This document shows, piece after piece, positions 26,694-36,168 of a stretch of 64,000 nt of DNA. Numbering within the stretch: the stretch's first letter is position 1; every line of letters begins with the position of its first letter. A program made the position numbers and the translations under genes. Below the pieces are notes generated by a model. That model saw nothing but the letters and a program-made list of their open reading frames with translations, searched no databases and had not been told where the DNA came from. Source of the DNA: Xenorhabdus yunnanensis (GTDB lineage: Bacteria > Pseudomonadota > Gammaproteobacteria > Enterobacterales > Enterobacteriaceae); the NCBI RefSeq assembly GCF_028598805.1, contig NZ_JAQRFI010000015.1, positions 28,338 through 92,337 on the forward strand, given 5' to 3'.

Positions 26694-26710
26694 TTGCACC
26701 ATAGATGCAA
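26694..26710. promoter_or_regulatory. Possible relBE operator
   Basis: TTGCA (26694-26698) and TGCAA (26706-26710) form an inverted repeat about 45 bases before the antitoxin start, with a related ATGCAATAC further on. RelB-type antitoxins usually autorepress through such palindromes. Inferred from position. Confidence 0.4.
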
Positions 26711-26753
26711 TAATGTACAATGCAATACAAACGTAATTACATTTGAGGATACT

Positions 26754-27008
26754 ATGAGTACGATTCAGATAAGAGTAGATGAAGAACTTAAAGAGAGTGC
26801 GTATCGGGCATTTGATAAACTGAACCTGTCACCCTCCGATGCATTGCGACTCTTTCTGCGTTATGTAGCAGAAAATGAAAAACTGCCGTTCGCGGAAGTA
26901 TCCGTGATGGTCTCGGAACACGATGAGGATGAGGACATTCTAGAAGTAGTACGTGATCGCCTAAAAAATTCCGCTAAACGAATTCGGGTAAATCTCGATG
27001 ACATTTAG
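26754..27008 (+). CDS. RelB/DinJ-family antitoxin
   Basis: This 84-residue protein begins MSTIQIRVDEELKESAYRAF and continues FDKLNLSPSDALRLFLRYVA, a ribbon-helix-helix DNA-binding and dimerisation domain. The acidic C-terminal tail (SEHDEDEDILEVV) would wrap the toxin. GAGGATACT precedes the ATG. Its last codons overlap the toxin gene by 11 bases, the classic antitoxin-first arrangement with coupled translation. Confidence 0.88.
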   Translation: MSTIQIRVDEELKESAYRAFDKLNLSPSDALRLFLRYVAENEKLPFAEVSVMVSEHDEDEDILEVVRDRLKNSAKRIRVNLDDI

Positions 27009-27291
27009 TATTGAATTTGACGAACGTGCTTTAAAAGAGTGGCAAAAGCTTGATAAAAGTATACGTGAGCAGTTTAAAAAGAAGCTGCGAAAGCTACAAG
27101 GTAACCCTTATGTTGAGTCAGCTAGATTGCACGGAGAGTTATCTGGCTGCTTTAAAATAAAACTTCGTTCTTCGGGATTTCGTCTTGTCTACCAAGTGAT
27201 AGACGAAGAGATTGTGATATGGGTCATAGCTGTAGGTAAAAGGGAGGCTTCAAAAGCTTATAAAATGGCCAGCGATCGCATTGCGCCATAA
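26998..27291 (+). CDS. RelE-family mRNA interferase toxin
   Basis: This 97-residue basic protein has the RelE pattern: FSIEFDERALKEWQKLDKSI, then FKKKLRKLQGNPY, SARLHGELSGCFKIKLRSSG, and FRLVYQVIDEEIVIWVIAVG followed by KREASKAYKMA. Conserved Lys and Arg residues and the C-terminal Tyr match those that cut mRNA in the ribosomal A site. The antitoxin gene overlaps upstream. It lies between a decayed lipoprotein gene and an IS1 relic, in a patch of accessory DNA. Confidence 0.9.
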   Translation: MTFSIEFDERALKEWQKLDKSIREQFKKKLRKLQGNPYVESARLHGELSGCFKIKLRSSGFRLVYQVIDEEIVIWVIAVGKREASKAYKMASDRIAP

Positions 27292-27387
27292 GTCATAGGG
27301 TTATAATAACAAGTATTTTGCAGGAGCTTTTTACTGGGAGAAATGTGGATAGCTTCGTTCATACATAAAACAGGTCATGATACCAAT

Positions 27388-27891
27388 TTATTGATAGTGA
27401 TGAATGTTTAAATAATACCCTATGACCCTGTCATGTATTTCGATGGATTTTGAAAAAGACAACGTTTTGCGAGTCAGTCTTGCTAAATGTTGACGAAGAT
27501 TCAGATTATGTCTCTCTATGCGTTGTGTATAACGCTTACTGACCACATGCAGCTTCCCCGCCAGTGTTTTTTCATCGCTTCTCCAGCCATCGGTCATAGA
27601 GATCACAATGTTGAAGGGAGCCAGTAGCGCCATCAGACGCATCAATGTTTTCTTTGTTCTTGGGTCAAAAACGTGGGCGATCACTTTCCGTCTGATCTGG
27701 CCGTAAGCATAAAAGAGCCAACGGGGCTGATTCTTTGACTTCACATACGACCACTGCTCATCCATTTCGCAACAGACAATCACTTCAGTGCCGGGAGCAA
27801 TGGCTTCTGTTACCGATTTGGGTCTGAGCTTTTTAAATGGCGAAGGACAGTATTCAGACCAATCCCCATCACACGCACTGTCGCCCGGCAT
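27388..27891 (-). CDS. insB: IS1-family transposase InsB part
   Basis: This 167-residue frame matches IS1 InsB throughout: [58 protein letters not shown], and the strongly conserved [20 protein letters not shown] followed by [11 protein letters not shown]. The DDE residues lie in the EMDEQW, MTDGW and RIERHNLN regions. In IS1 this protein is normally made as an InsA-InsB fusion by -1 frameshifting; with InsA truncated, no active fusion can be made from this copy. Confidence 0.92.
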   Translation of the reverse strand: MPGDSACDGDWSEYCPSPFKKLRPKSVTEAIAPGTEVIVCCEMDEQWSYVKSKNQPRWLFYAYGQIRRKVIAHVFDPRTKKTLMRLMALLAPFNIVISMTDGWRSDEKTLAGKLHVVSKRYTQRIERHNLNLRQHLARLTRKTLSFSKSIEIHDRVIGYYLNIHHYQ

Positions 27892-27932
27892 CCCATTCCA
27901 TTACCGATAATACAAAGCTTTAATATGCTCAT
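27810..27932 (-). pseudogene. InsA C-terminal remnant of IS1
   Basis: A 40-codon frame beginning [20 protein letters not shown] and containing [16 protein letters not shown] matches the helix-turn-helix end of InsA ([20 protein letters not shown] in IS1). The first half of InsA, with its zinc finger, is absent. It overlaps the InsB frame as in intact IS1. Confidence 0.8.
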
Positions 27933-28344
27933 TTGATACCCCAGTAACAGTATGATGTTAACAAAAATACTGGGGTTAGCTTAAGAAGAACAGCATGAAG
28001 CACTTTGATGCAAATCAAGAATCACACTGAATATCAGAAAATTTTTTCTCAAGAAACTGACTTATATCATTAAAGATCTGTATTAATAAAAGTGACTGAC
28101 GATGCCTTTTAATCATTTAACAAAATATAAAATTGATCGATCTTGCTCTTCACCTCGGTGTTTAACTATTTCATTGCGTTTATCTTGCATCAAGATATTC
28201 AAATTAGTTGCATGTACGTCTTCGGCTATGTGATCTATGCATAAGACACCCATGCTAAATATCGCTTATATTTTTCAACAGAAAATCAAACAAATAAATA
28301 GCATGAGCAGATATAAATATATTGAGGTTATTTACCCAATATAT
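27933..28344. other. Non-coding region between IS1 relic and glk
   Basis: No gene seen. The part next to the IS relic carries an inverted repeat, ACCCCAGTA and TACTGGGGT (27935-27975). The rest is AT-rich and lies downstream of glk. Confidence 0.4.
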
Positions 28345-29313
28345 TTACTCAATTGCTTTACCCAACGATTGTCGGATATAAGAACCTGCCCCCAGTAACC
28401 CGGGTTTATCATGGGTAATCAGATACACGGGAATATCCTGCAAATAACTCGTAAATCGGCCTTTGCTTTCAAATCCCTGCCGAAAGCCTGATTTTTGGAA
28501 GAAATCAAGGAAACGTGGAACGATCCCACCTGCAATGTACACGCCACCAAATGCACCAATATTCAGCGCCAAGTTTCCGCCAAAGCGCCCTAATGCTGAA
28601 CAAAAGAGTTCCAGCGCCTGTTTGCAGGTAGGGCAATTTCCGCTTAGAGCAAGGTCGGAAATATCGCGTGGGGTAAGCTCTTCTGCGGGTTGACCGTTCA
28701 ACTTCATTAAAGCACGATAAATATTCACCAAGCCAGGCCCGGAAAGGACACGTTCGGCGGAGACATGATCATATTCTTCCCGTAGTACACTCAACATATG
28801 ATCTTCTTCTGTGCTGTCCGGTGCGAAATCTACATGACCACCTTCACCGGGCAGGCTCATCCATTGGTTTCCTGTGTGAATCAGATGGGCGACACCTAAT
28901 CCAGTACCTGCCCCATAAACCGCGATGGGACGCTTGGCTTGAGGTTGCTTTCCACCAATCTGAATCACATCATCAGCTCCCAGAACCGGAATAGCGAGGG
29001 AAACAGCGGTAAAATCGTTAATCACCTCAAAACGTTCCCATCCCAGAGACGCTTTCATTTGGCTAACGGAAAAACGCCAACTGTGGTTGGTCATGCTGAT
29101 AATATCATCCGTCACCGGACAGGCAATGGCGATGCAACCATAATTGACTTCACAGTTTTGCTGTTTCAGGTACTGGCGGATAACAATTTCAAGCGATGCA
29201 TAATACGCACAGGGATAGACTTCGACTGCGCTCAGTTGCCCAGTATCCACATCACATAATGCCAGTCGTGCATTTGTACCGCCGATATCGCCTACCAGGG
29301 CGTAAGTTGTCAT
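28345..29313 (-). CDS. glk: Glucokinase
   Basis: This 322-residue protein is the size of E. coli Glk (321). The N-terminal phosphate loop is [16 protein letters not shown], followed by [12 protein letters not shown] with the catalytic Asp, [12 protein letters not shown], and the conserved [12 protein letters not shown] glucose-binding region with Glu and His. It phosphorylates free glucose to glucose-6-phosphate in the cytoplasm. GGAGATACACC lies ahead of the ATG. A palindromic mobile repeat sits just upstream and may affect its promoter. Confidence 0.96.
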   Translation of the reverse strand: MTTYALVGDIGGTNARLALCDVDTGQLSAVEVYPCAYYASLEIVIRQYLKQQNCEVNYGCIAIACPVTDDIISMTNHSWRFSVSQMKASLGWERFEVINDFTAVSLAIPVLGADDVIQIGGKQPQAKRPIAVYGAGTGLGVAHLIHTGNQWMSLPGEGGHVDFAPDSTEEDHMLSVLREEYDHVSAERVLSGPGLVNIYRALMKLNGQPAEELTPRDISDLALSGNCPTCKQALELFCSALGRFGGNLALNIGAFGGVYIAGGIVPRFLDFFQKSGFRQGFESKGRFTSYLQDIPVYLITHDKPGLLGAGSYIRQSLGKAIE

Positions 29314-29344
29314 GGTGTATCTCCTTAAGTCTTACAGAATGCTC

Positions 29345-29471
29345 TATACCCTTCGTATTTCAAGTTGCCTCTTTGTTGGCTGCGCTCACTCGCCCCGGTC
29401 ACATAGTTATCTATACTTCCGGGGATTCGCTCCCTTGCCGCCGCGACGCATCTTGAAATTCATTGGGTATA
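29345..29471. repeat. MITE-like palindromic repeat, 127 bp
   Basis: The ends are inverted repeats: TATACCCTTCGTATTTCAAG on the left, and on the right the complement reads TATACCCAATGAATTTCAAG. The interior has CGGTCACATAGTTATCTATA and CCGGGGATTCG. I recall this type as abundant in Xenorhabdus and Photorhabdus genomes. It has no coding capacity. Its left end matches the IS630 end at 41387-41411 at 21 of 25 positions, so that transposase family may move it. Confidence 0.75.
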
Positions 29472-29603
29472 TATCCTAATGAACCAGTCAAAAGTCGAAT
29501 TGAGGGGATTTTACACAAGGTCAGGCGCAAAGGCCGCATAAAAATATATCGATATTTCAGAGGAACCTAATACCGACAGAGCCATCGGTGCCAGATTAGC
29601 AGC

Positions 29604-30869
29604 TTAACTCAAGCCAAGACCATGTCGGCCAATGGAAGTTAATTCGGCGGAAATAAAACGGTTTTTCCAGTTCTTTTCATAGTTTTCTCGGGGGAAATCA
29701 GCCGGAGATGTGCCATCTTCAAGCGATTTTGCCACCTTATGCGCATAAGCAAGATTTCTGTCACACAGAGGGGCAGCAGGGATATACATCACATTTCCCC
29801 AGCCTTGCTGATTTTTCACAGGTGCAACAGAATGGATAAGATCACAGTGCCACCAGACAGAATCACCCGCCTGTAAAGAGGGGATGCTGCATAGCCCATT
29901 AATGAGATGAGGATGCCATTTCTCCAGAGTTGGTAACGCATTACCGGGAGCTACGCCACAAAGTTCATCGTCAGGTACATCATTTAGTAAAGGTCGTAAC
30001 AGCAGATAAGCCATTGCTTCTGGCACGGGAACGACATGTAACAGTCCCTGATTGAGTGCCATATCTGATAGCGCCGTCCAGCCTTGAAAGGTGCGAAAAA
30101 CAGAGCATCGGGTTACATTATCCAGCTCGTATTCATTTATCTCTGGACGATACGCCGCATCCCAAGGATCGTATTCTGCAAATTGATTATTGAAAATATG
30201 TCTGAACACTTTTTGGTAAGCAGGATGTAACCAACGTTCTAAAGCACCAGAATCAGTATGGGCACCAAGCCCTTTGGATGTTGTGCCCGGTGGCCTGCGG
30301 CGAATGCGATCAGGGTAAATAATGCTGGTATCAGGATCAAACCAACGTGAGCCATCTGATGATTCAAATTTCCACAGACGATTGAGAAAAGATTGTACCT
30401 GCGCGATTTCTTTACTTTGTCGGGCCTGCATCTGTGCTTGAGACCAGTAAATGGGATAAATTTCCGGACGAGAGGCTTCAAGGTTGCCAAAATAGTTATC
30501 ACCAGTGCCTTGATAAACGGCATCAAAATTATTGATCTCAAGGTAGTCAAGCATGGATTTGTCCCATGCAAGTGCGGTATCTCGGGGGAAATTTCCTCTG
30601 ACAACTAAACATCCTCGACGTTTAATCTTTTGTATCGTTGCTGCTGTGACTCGATTTTTTGCCAAATCATATAAGTGGATTTCAGGCCAAGCGCTGCCTG
30701 TATTCTTTTCATCTTCCCGAGCCGCTGCGAGCTCTTGTTCTATTTTATCGCAAACTTGTTTGAACAAACCTTCGACATTACCAATTTGCTTGCGCATGGC
30801 TTGTTTCATTTGACGGATATTCTGGCGGTAATTATCAGGAAAGCTGGGAGAGATAAAAGATGTGTCCAT
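29604..30869 (-). CDS. DUF1479 protein (YbiU-like), probable Fe(II)/2-oxoglutarate-type oxygenase
   Basis: This 421-residue protein matches DUF1479 (E. coli YbiU) along its length. Notable segments are GCLVVRGNFPRDTALAWDKS, the metal-binding HxD in GLGAHTDSGALERWLHP, and a second histidine region DSVWWHCDLIHSVAPVKNQQ, which fits the distal His of a jelly-roll oxygenase. A small-molecule hydroxylation role is the likely class, but the substrate is unknown. It is flanked by glk and a RES toxin pair and appears to be a single-gene unit. Confidence 0.85.
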   Translation of the reverse strand: MDTSFISPSFPDNYRQNIRQMKQAMRKQIGNVEGLFKQVCDKIEQELAAAREDEKNTGSAWPEIHLYDLAKNRVTAATIQKIKRRGCLVVRGNFPRDTALAWDKSMLDYLEINNFDAVYQGTGDNYFGNLEASRPEIYPIYWSQAQMQARQSKEIAQVQSFLNRLWKFESSDGSRWFDPDTSIIYPDRIRRRPPGTTSKGLGAHTDSGALERWLHPAYQKVFRHIFNNQFAEYDPWDAAYRPEINEYELDNVTRCSVFRTFQGWTALSDMALNQGLLHVVPVPEAMAYLLLRPLLNDVPDDELCGVAPGNALPTLEKWHPHLINGLCSIPSLQAGDSVWWHCDLIHSVAPVKNQQGWGNVMYIPAAPLCDRNLAYAHKVAKSLEDGTSPADFPRENYEKNWKNRFISAELTSIGRHGLGLS

Positions 30870-31005
30870 AGCAGATCCTATTTGTTCATCATGATTGGTG
30901 TAGTTTTTAAAGTGTTTATTTTTAAGACTGTTTATTTTTTAAAACTATTTACTTTTTGGTGTAACAGGCTCGAACCGTGGTTATCACTTTTTTAGGGGGC
31001 AGGAA

Positions 31006-31644
31006 TTAAATAATTTCTTGATTGTTATAGGTTATAAGACCCATTTCATCTGCCAGTAAATCCACGGCTTTTATAACTTGATTAGATGACCAGAGCGGTT
31101 GTGATTCAATGGATATTGTCAGTTCGTTTTGTTTAAGTCGATCACCGAATAGCATTATCGCTTTATCACCATGTTGCTTTGACGCCCAGGTTATCGCTTG
31201 AGCTGATGGATTATCTCGGTGGATCTGGCTCGCGAGTTCTTGGGTGTGGGGATAGCTTTCGGCATCGGAAAGCAAAACATCTTTTGGCTCGTAGCCCCAC
31301 TTTCGTAATACCCGCATATTAATATCTACAGTGATGAGATTGATATTAGGAATTAATTGGCTGTAGACAAGTTTATCTAATTTACCCAGATCGAAAGGCA
31401 TATTATTACTTCCTGTCGGCACGTCATGATAAAGGGTTTCCATCACCGCAACGGAAATATTTTCACCACCATAGATAGTGGGAATCAATTCATTTTGTGT
31501 ATTTTTGCAGGGGCTGAATCTGGCGTTTCCTTTTCCCGGATTAAACTCAGCCCCTTTGTATGCCTGATGATGAATACGTTCAATCGGATTTTGGGCTTTC
31601 CAAATCCCCGTGTTTACGGATTTCCCATCGAGGAAATTATCCAT
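31006..31644 (-). CDS. RES-domain toxin (NAD+-degrading)
   Basis: This protein of about 212 residues contains the RES fold motifs: FNPGKGNARFSP (conserved Arg and Ser), TIYGGENISVAVMETLYHDV (conserved Glu), and later SAQAITWASKQHGDKAIMLF. RES toxins consume NAD+ and arrest cells until neutralised. I start at ATG 31644, which overlaps the antitoxin stop by eight bases; the open frame reaches 31677. Toxin downstream of antitoxin with overlapping genes is the standard RES-Xre layout. Confidence 0.85.
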   Translation of the reverse strand: MDNFLDGKSVNTGIWKAQNPIERIHHQAYKGAEFNPGKGNARFSPCKNTQNELIPTIYGGENISVAVMETLYHDVPTGSNNMPFDLGKLDKLVYSQLIPNINLITVDINMRVLRKWGYEPKDVLLSDAESYPHTQELASQIHRDNPSAQAITWASKQHGDKAIMLFGDRLKQNELTISIESQPLWSSNQVIKAVDLLADEMGLITYNNQEII

Positions 31645-32392
31645 GCAACGGCCCTTCTGCTTCCTGCTTTGCCGCATTTAAGACATCATTTGGGCGGTTT
31701 ATCAAAACGTCTTTTGGCTTTTCTTCACCTAACCATGAGTTAGGTGTACTAAACCAAATTGCCATGCCCCAACATGTTTTTTTTCCATCAAAAACTTCAA
31801 TGATATTTTTGATGATGGGGATAGGTAATCCTCCTTCATCCAGAGCATATTGTGGATATAAATCCTTTCCCTTAACTGAAAGGGCGAAGATTTTTTTAGC
31901 TTTTTTCCAGCGATTTGGTGTTGCACTGGGATTGAGCAGTGAAAAACCTGCCGACTGACTGAGTTCATACGCAGGGAGCCATTTTGATTCTTCGAGTATT
32001 GAATTTTTCAGTGATTCAATCCGATCTTTTCGGTTTGATGTTCTCCAGGAGTCTTTTTGGTTTTCTCCACTCAGGCCATTGGAATGAACATAAATTTCTG
32101 GATGGATCATATTAGGTGAAGAGTTGCTGGAAGAAGAGCTACGTTTTATGGAGGTAGCTGTATTTAACGCGCTTAGCAGGGCAATGCGTAAATCCCTGAC
32201 ATCAAGATCTCCGGCTGCCTCTTCAGGTAATTCAACCAATAAAAAACGATCCGCTTCGTTAGGTGGGATTTCTGTGACATGAATATGCTCAATGTGTTCT
32301 TGTTGGCACGAAAGTACATCAAGAAGGGAAACGTAACCTAAGCTGAGCGTTTTTTCTTTTGCTCTGCTTTTTCTTGCTATCTTGAAATTCAC
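31637..32392 (-). CDS. Extended Xre/MbcA/ParS-type antitoxin
   Basis: The C-terminal ~110 residues resemble RES-partner antitoxins: WLPAYELSQSAGFSLLNPSA then NRWKKAKKIFALSVKGKDLY, QYALDEGGLPIPIIKNIIEV, and the toxin-binding CWGMAIWFSTPNSWLGEEKP then KDVLINRPNDVLNAA. An additional N-terminal region of about 120 residues has a serine-rich SSSSSNSSPN linker and no recognised domain. I prefer GTG 32392, which follows AAGGGG; an open frame back to 32443 begins inside a mobile repeat. It probably autoregulates the operon, but its DNA-binding part is not certain. Confidence 0.75.
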   Translation of the reverse strand: MNFKIARKSRAKEKTLSLGYVSLLDVLSCQQEHIEHIHVTEIPPNEADRFLLVELPEEAAGDLDVRDLRIALLSALNTATSIKRSSSSSNSSPNMIHPEIYVHSNGLSGENQKDSWRTSNRKDRIESLKNSILEESKWLPAYELSQSAGFSLLNPSATPNRWKKAKKIFALSVKGKDLYPQYALDEGGLPIPIIKNIIEVFDGKKTCWGMAIWFSTPNSWLGEEKPKDVLINRPNDVLNAAKQEAEGPLHG

Positions 32393-32424
32393 TCCAGGCC
32401 CCTTATCTGTATTTGCATAAGACG

Positions 32425-32520
32425 TATACCCATTATCTTTCAAGTTGTTATTTTATTGGCTATGTTTTTGGGATTTGCTTCTTTGCCATCGCACTGCAAC
32501 GTGAAATAGATAGGGTGTAG
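32425..32520. repeat. Shorter MITE-like palindromic repeat
   Basis: It begins TATACCCATTATCTTTCAAG and its complement end reads TACACCCTATCTATTTCACG. About 96 bases long, it lacks most of the central part of the 29345 copy. It lies immediately upstream of the antitoxin gene, so it may supply or disrupt that promoter. Confidence 0.65.
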
Positions 32521-32889
32521 ATATTGTTGATATGGTTTATATCAGTTACATAGCAGGGTCGCACAAAATATAGACAATTGCAATATTTCCTACAACAAAA
32601 CATTTTTGCTGATAACAATCAGGCGATGGTGGTGTATTTCGGTATCTTTGTGATTATCGCTTGATTCTTATCCCTGATTCACCGGATAATCATTCGCCTC
32701 AAATTTTCTCACCATTTTTTCGTCTTGAAAGCCAAACGATTGCGTAAATGAATGGCTGAACCAGTGAGTACAGCACGGAGTTTTTTTGTCCGGTGACGTA
32801 ATCGTTTTCGTTAGGCTTTTGTCAGGTGAAGTGAGGGAGAAAAGCGGTAGATTTTAAAGCGACATATTCAACAAAAGCAGGGGAAAAAC
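32521..32889. other. Non-coding region upstream of ghxP
   Basis: No gene seen. It holds the PurR-like box listed separately at 32730-32745, and GTTAGGCTTTTGTCAGGTG and other unassigned sequence between that box and the ghxP start. Confidence 0.4.
32730..32745. promoter_or_regulatory. PurR-like operator upstream of ghxP
   Basis: AGCCAAACGATTGCGT matches the PurR palindrome ACGCAAACGTTTGCGT at 13 of 16 positions. It lies 145 bases ahead of a guanine/hypoxanthine permease gene, a member of a class repressed by PurR in E. coli. Confidence 0.6.
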
Positions 32890-34236
32890 ATGTCTGGTAT
32901 GCAGGCACCTACTCAATGCAAACTCGATAGGTATTTTAAGATTACTGAACGCGGATCAACGGTACGTCAGGAAATTCTCGCTGGATTAACGACATTTTTG
33001 GCGATGGTCTATTCCGTTATTGTGGTTCCGGGAATGCTTGGGCAAGCCGGATTTCCTCATACTGCTGTGTTTATTTCTGTTTGTTTAGTGACCGGTATTG
33101 GTTCGTTACTAATGGGATTGTGGGTGAATTTGCCAATGGCGATTGGCTGTGCGATCTCATTGACGGCATTTACCGCGTTCAGTTTGGTATTGGGGCAGCA
33201 GGTAAATATTCCTGTGGCGCTCGGTGCGGTTTTCCTAATGGGATGCTTGTTTACGATAATTTCAGTGACGGGTGTGCGGGCGTGGATTTTGCGTAATATG
33301 CCAATGGGCATTGCACATGGAACAGGTATTGGCATCGGGTTGTTTTTATTGTTGATTGCAGCCAATGGTGTTGGTCTGGTGGTTAAGAATCCACATGTAG
33401 GCTTACCTGTTTCCTTTGGTTCACTGACTTCATTTCCCGTAGTGATGACGCTATTGGGTCTGGCGGGAATTATCGGTCTGGAACGGAAGAAAGTGCCGGG
33501 CGGTATTTTACTGATGATTATCGCGATTTCTATTATTGGCTTGATTTTTGATCCGGCCGTTAAATATCAAGGATTTTTTAAGCTTCCCACGTTAGGGAAA
33601 GATGGCCTGTCCCTGATGTTCAGCATGGATATTATGGGTGCTTTGCAGCCTATGGTATTACCCAGTGTTCTGGCATTGGTAATGACAGCAATATTTGATG
33701 CGACGGGAACAATCCGGGCCGTAGCGGGGCAGGCGAATTTATTGGATAAGGGAGGCCAGATTATTAATGGTGGCAAGGCACTGACCGCTGATTCTGTCAG
33801 CAGTATTTTTGCCGGAGCTATCGGCTCTTCCCCGGCCGCGGTTTATATTGAGTCCGCCGCAGGAACCGCAGCTGGTGGTAAGACGGGTTTAACTGCCTCC
33901 GTTGTTGGTATTTTGTTCCTGTTGATTTTGTTCTTGTCTCCGCTGTCATATCTGGTGCCTGCCTATGCTACGGCTCCCGCCTTGATGTATGTCGGGTTAT
34001 TGATGCTGAGTAATGTGCGAAAGCTAAACTTTGATGATTTTGTTGATGCGATGTCAGGTTTACTGTGTGCTGTATTTATCGTACTGACTTGTAATATCGT
34101 GACAGGCATTATGCTGGGCTTTAGTGCGCTGGTTGTTGGACGTATTTTTTCTGGTGAATGGCGTAAACTTAACATTGGTACGATTATTATTGCCATTGTA
34201 TTAGTTGTATTTTATGCCGGAAATTGGGCCATCTGA
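32890..34236 (+). CDS. ghxP: Guanine/hypoxanthine permease GhxP-like (NCS2/AzgA family)
   Basis: This 448-residue membrane protein aligns over its length with E. coli GhxP (YjcD) in my recollection: [20 protein letters not shown] at the N-terminus, [40 protein letters not shown], and [20 protein letters not shown] with [20 protein letters not shown] in the substrate-binding region. It should have 12-14 membrane helices and import guanine and hypoxanthine with protons. AGGGGAAAAAC precedes the ATG. The next gene is yjcE, as in E. coli, which supports orthology. Confidence 0.93.
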   Translation: MSGMQAPTQCKLDRYFKITERGSTVRQEILAGLTTFLAMVYSVIVVPGMLGQAGFPHTAVFISVCLVTGIGSLLMGLWVNLPMAIGCAISLTAFTAFSLVLGQQVNIPVALGAVFLMGCLFTIISVTGVRAWILRNMPMGIAHGTGIGIGLFLLLIAANGVGLVVKNPHVGLPVSFGSLTSFPVVMTLLGLAGIIGLERKKVPGGILLMIIAISIIGLIFDPAVKYQGFFKLPTLGKDGLSLMFSMDIMGALQPMVLPSVLALVMTAIFDATGTIRAVAGQANLLDKGGQIINGGKALTADSVSSIFAGAIGSSPAAVYIESAAGTAAGGKTGLTASVVGILFLLILFLSPLSYLVPAYATAPALMYVGLLMLSNVRKLNFDDFVDAMSGLLCAVFIVLTCNIVTGIMLGFSALVVGRIFSGEWRKLNIGTIIIAIVLVVFYAGNWAI

Positions 34237-34247
34237 TTAAAATAGTG

Positions 34248-34280
34248 TGCGCAAACGATGGGGGTTTGCGCATTCTTTCC
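34248..34280 (+). terminator. ghxP terminator
   Basis: TGCGCAAAC (34248-34256) pairs with GTTTGCGCA (34264-34272), followed by TTCTTTCC. A stable nine-base stem soon after ghxP. Confidence 0.65.
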
Positions 34281-34496
34281 ATCCTTATATACATCTAAAA
34301 TGTGCTAATTTTTCAACACACTTTCGCCGATAAGTATAAAATATATAAATGGGTTGATGCTCATTGATTCACAGTGTGATTGCTTTTTGATTTCCGTTAA
34401 TAACTGCCATATTTATAGTTATTAGCGCTGTTATTAATGATAAAAAACAGTCACAATCTTTTTATCGACGGATTTTTGGCAATTTGTAAGGGTAAC

Positions 34497-36146
34497 ATGG
34501 AAATATTCTTTACTATCTTGATCTTGATTTTGGTGGTGTCAGTTTCTGGAGTTCTTACTAAAATGATTCCGTTCCGTGTCCCCTTGCCTATAGTGCAAAT
34601 AGCAATGGGGGCTCTGCTGGCCTGGCCTCATTTTGGTTTACATGTTCATTTTGATCCTGAACTATTCCTCGTTTTACTTATCCCCCCTTTGTTATTTGTT
34701 GATGGCTGGAAAACGCCGACTAGAGAGTTTTTCCAGCATGGACGTGAAATTGTCACTTTAGTTTTAGTGTTGGTATTGGTGACGGTCGTTGGCATTGGCT
34801 ATTTGATCCATTGGTTATTGCCAAGTATCCCACTTATTGCTGCTTTTGCACTGGCGGCTGTATTGTCACCAACGGATGCGGTGGCATTATCCTCGATTGT
34901 TGGAAAAGGACGCATTCCTAAAAATATGATGAGCGTGCTGGAAGGGGAAGCATTAATGAATGATGCTTCTGGTCTGGTGGCTCTGAAATTCGCCGTGGCG
35001 ATTGCCATGGGAACGATGGTTTTTACTGTCACTGGCGCAACGATAGAGTTTTTCAAGGTTGCGATTGGTGGTTTGTTGTCGGGTATCGCTGTCACCTGGT
35101 TGTACAGTAAATCACTACGACTGATGAGTCGCTGGAGTGGGGATGATCCCGCAACTCAAATCATGTTTATGATGTTGCTGCCGTTTGCCTCCTATATGAT
35201 TGCTGAACATATCGGTGTATCAGGGATTCTGGCTGCGGTTGCAGCAGGTATGACTATCAGTAAGGCGGGCGTAATCCGCAATGCACCACTGGATATGCGT
35301 CTGCGTGCCGATAATGTATGGGGGATGTTGGCCTTTGTCTTCAATGGCCTTGTATTCATCATGCTGGGGCTGCAATTACCGGGTATCTGGGAAACATCTG
35401 TGTATGAGGCTGATATTGATCCACAAGTTGAAACTTGGATGCTGTTCGCTGCCGTTGGGATCATTTATTGTGCACTGTTATTACTGCGATTCAGCTGGTT
35501 ATGGCTGATGAAAAATACCAGCAAAGTGCTGATGAAGAAGAAACCAATTGAGTTTACTTCCTATACTACCCGTGAGTTGTGGTTGGCTTCATTTGCTGGT
35601 GTTCGTGGTGCAATTACGTTGGCGGGTGCGCTGTCTGTGCCATTGTTGTTGCCGAGTGGTGAGTCGTTCCCGGCACGTTATCTGTTGGTTTTCATTGCTG
35701 CGGGTGTGATCCTGTTCTCTCTTTTTGTGGGTGTTATCGCGTTACCTTTGCTGCTGCGTGGTATGACGATAGGTGATAAGCAGGCAGATCTCAATGAAAT
35801 CAGAATGGCAAAAGCTGCAATGGCTGAAGTTGCTATTGTCAGTATGAATAAGATGGAAGAGCGTCTGTCGGCCAGTACTGAAGAACAACTGGATGCTGAA
35901 GTCATTGGTGAGGTTGCTTCTCGGGTCACAGGTTATTTGCGGCGTCGCACTGCGGGAACAGATGAAATCGAGCATAACCTGATGATTGAAGAACTGGAGC
36001 GTCGTTTCCGTTTGACGGCATTAAGGGCTGAACGAGGAGAGCTATATCACCTGCGTGCAACCCGTAAGATTAGTAATGAAACACTACAAACGTTGCTGCA
36101 TGATCTTGATTTGCTAGAAGCGCTTTTAGTTGGGAAAGAACAATAA
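34497..36146 (+). CDS. yjcE: Na+/H+ antiporter, CPA1 family (YjcE-like)
   Basis: This 549-residue protein starts MEIFFTILILILVVSVSGVL from ATG 34497, which has AAGGGTAAC upstream and matches E. coli YjcE; the frame continues back to 34437. It shows AALSPTDAVAL-type and GEALMNDASGLVALKFAVAI ion-path motifs, EHIGVSGILAAVAAGMTI, and FAGVRGAITLAGALSVPLLL. A cytoplasmic tail of about 120 charged residues follows the last membrane segment. It exchanges sodium or potassium for protons across the inner membrane. Confidence 0.93.
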   Translation: MEIFFTILILILVVSVSGVLTKMIPFRVPLPIVQIAMGALLAWPHFGLHVHFDPELFLVLLIPPLLFVDGWKTPTREFFQHGREIVTLVLVLVLVTVVGIGYLIHWLLPSIPLIAAFALAAVLSPTDAVALSSIVGKGRIPKNMMSVLEGEALMNDASGLVALKFAVAIAMGTMVFTVTGATIEFFKVAIGGLLSGIAVTWLYSKSLRLMSRWSGDDPATQIMFMMLLPFASYMIAEHIGVSGILAAVAAGMTISKAGVIRNAPLDMRLRADNVWGMLAFVFNGLVFIMLGLQLPGIWETSVYEADIDPQVETWMLFAAVGIIYCALLLLRFSWLWLMKNTSKVLMKKKPIEFTSYTTRELWLASFAGVRGAITLAGALSVPLLLPSGESFPARYLLVFIAAGVILFSLFVGVIALPLLLRGMTIGDKQADLNEIRMAKAAMAEVAIVSMNKMEERLSASTEEQLDAEVIGEVASRVTGYLRRRTAGTDEIEHNLMIEELERRFRLTALRAERGELYHLRATRKISNETLQTLLHDLDLLEALLVGKEQ

Positions 36147-36168
36147 AAAGGTAAAAGATCAATAAATT

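Larger units (their letters stand above)
27388..27932 (-). mobile_element. Truncated IS1-family element
   Basis: An intact InsB-type transposase frame (27388-27891) is preceded by only the last 40 codons of InsA (27810-27932, in another frame). The usual InsA zinc-finger N-terminus and the left terminal repeat are missing, replaced from about 27940 by an unrelated sequence with an inverted repeat (ACCCCAGTA with TACTGGGGT). The element is therefore 5'-truncated and probably immobile. Confidence 0.8.

Noticed and set aside
29196..29456. Open frames crossing the palindromic repeat and the glk start on the plus strand.
   Set aside because: They are antisense to glk or lie inside a non-coding mobile repeat.
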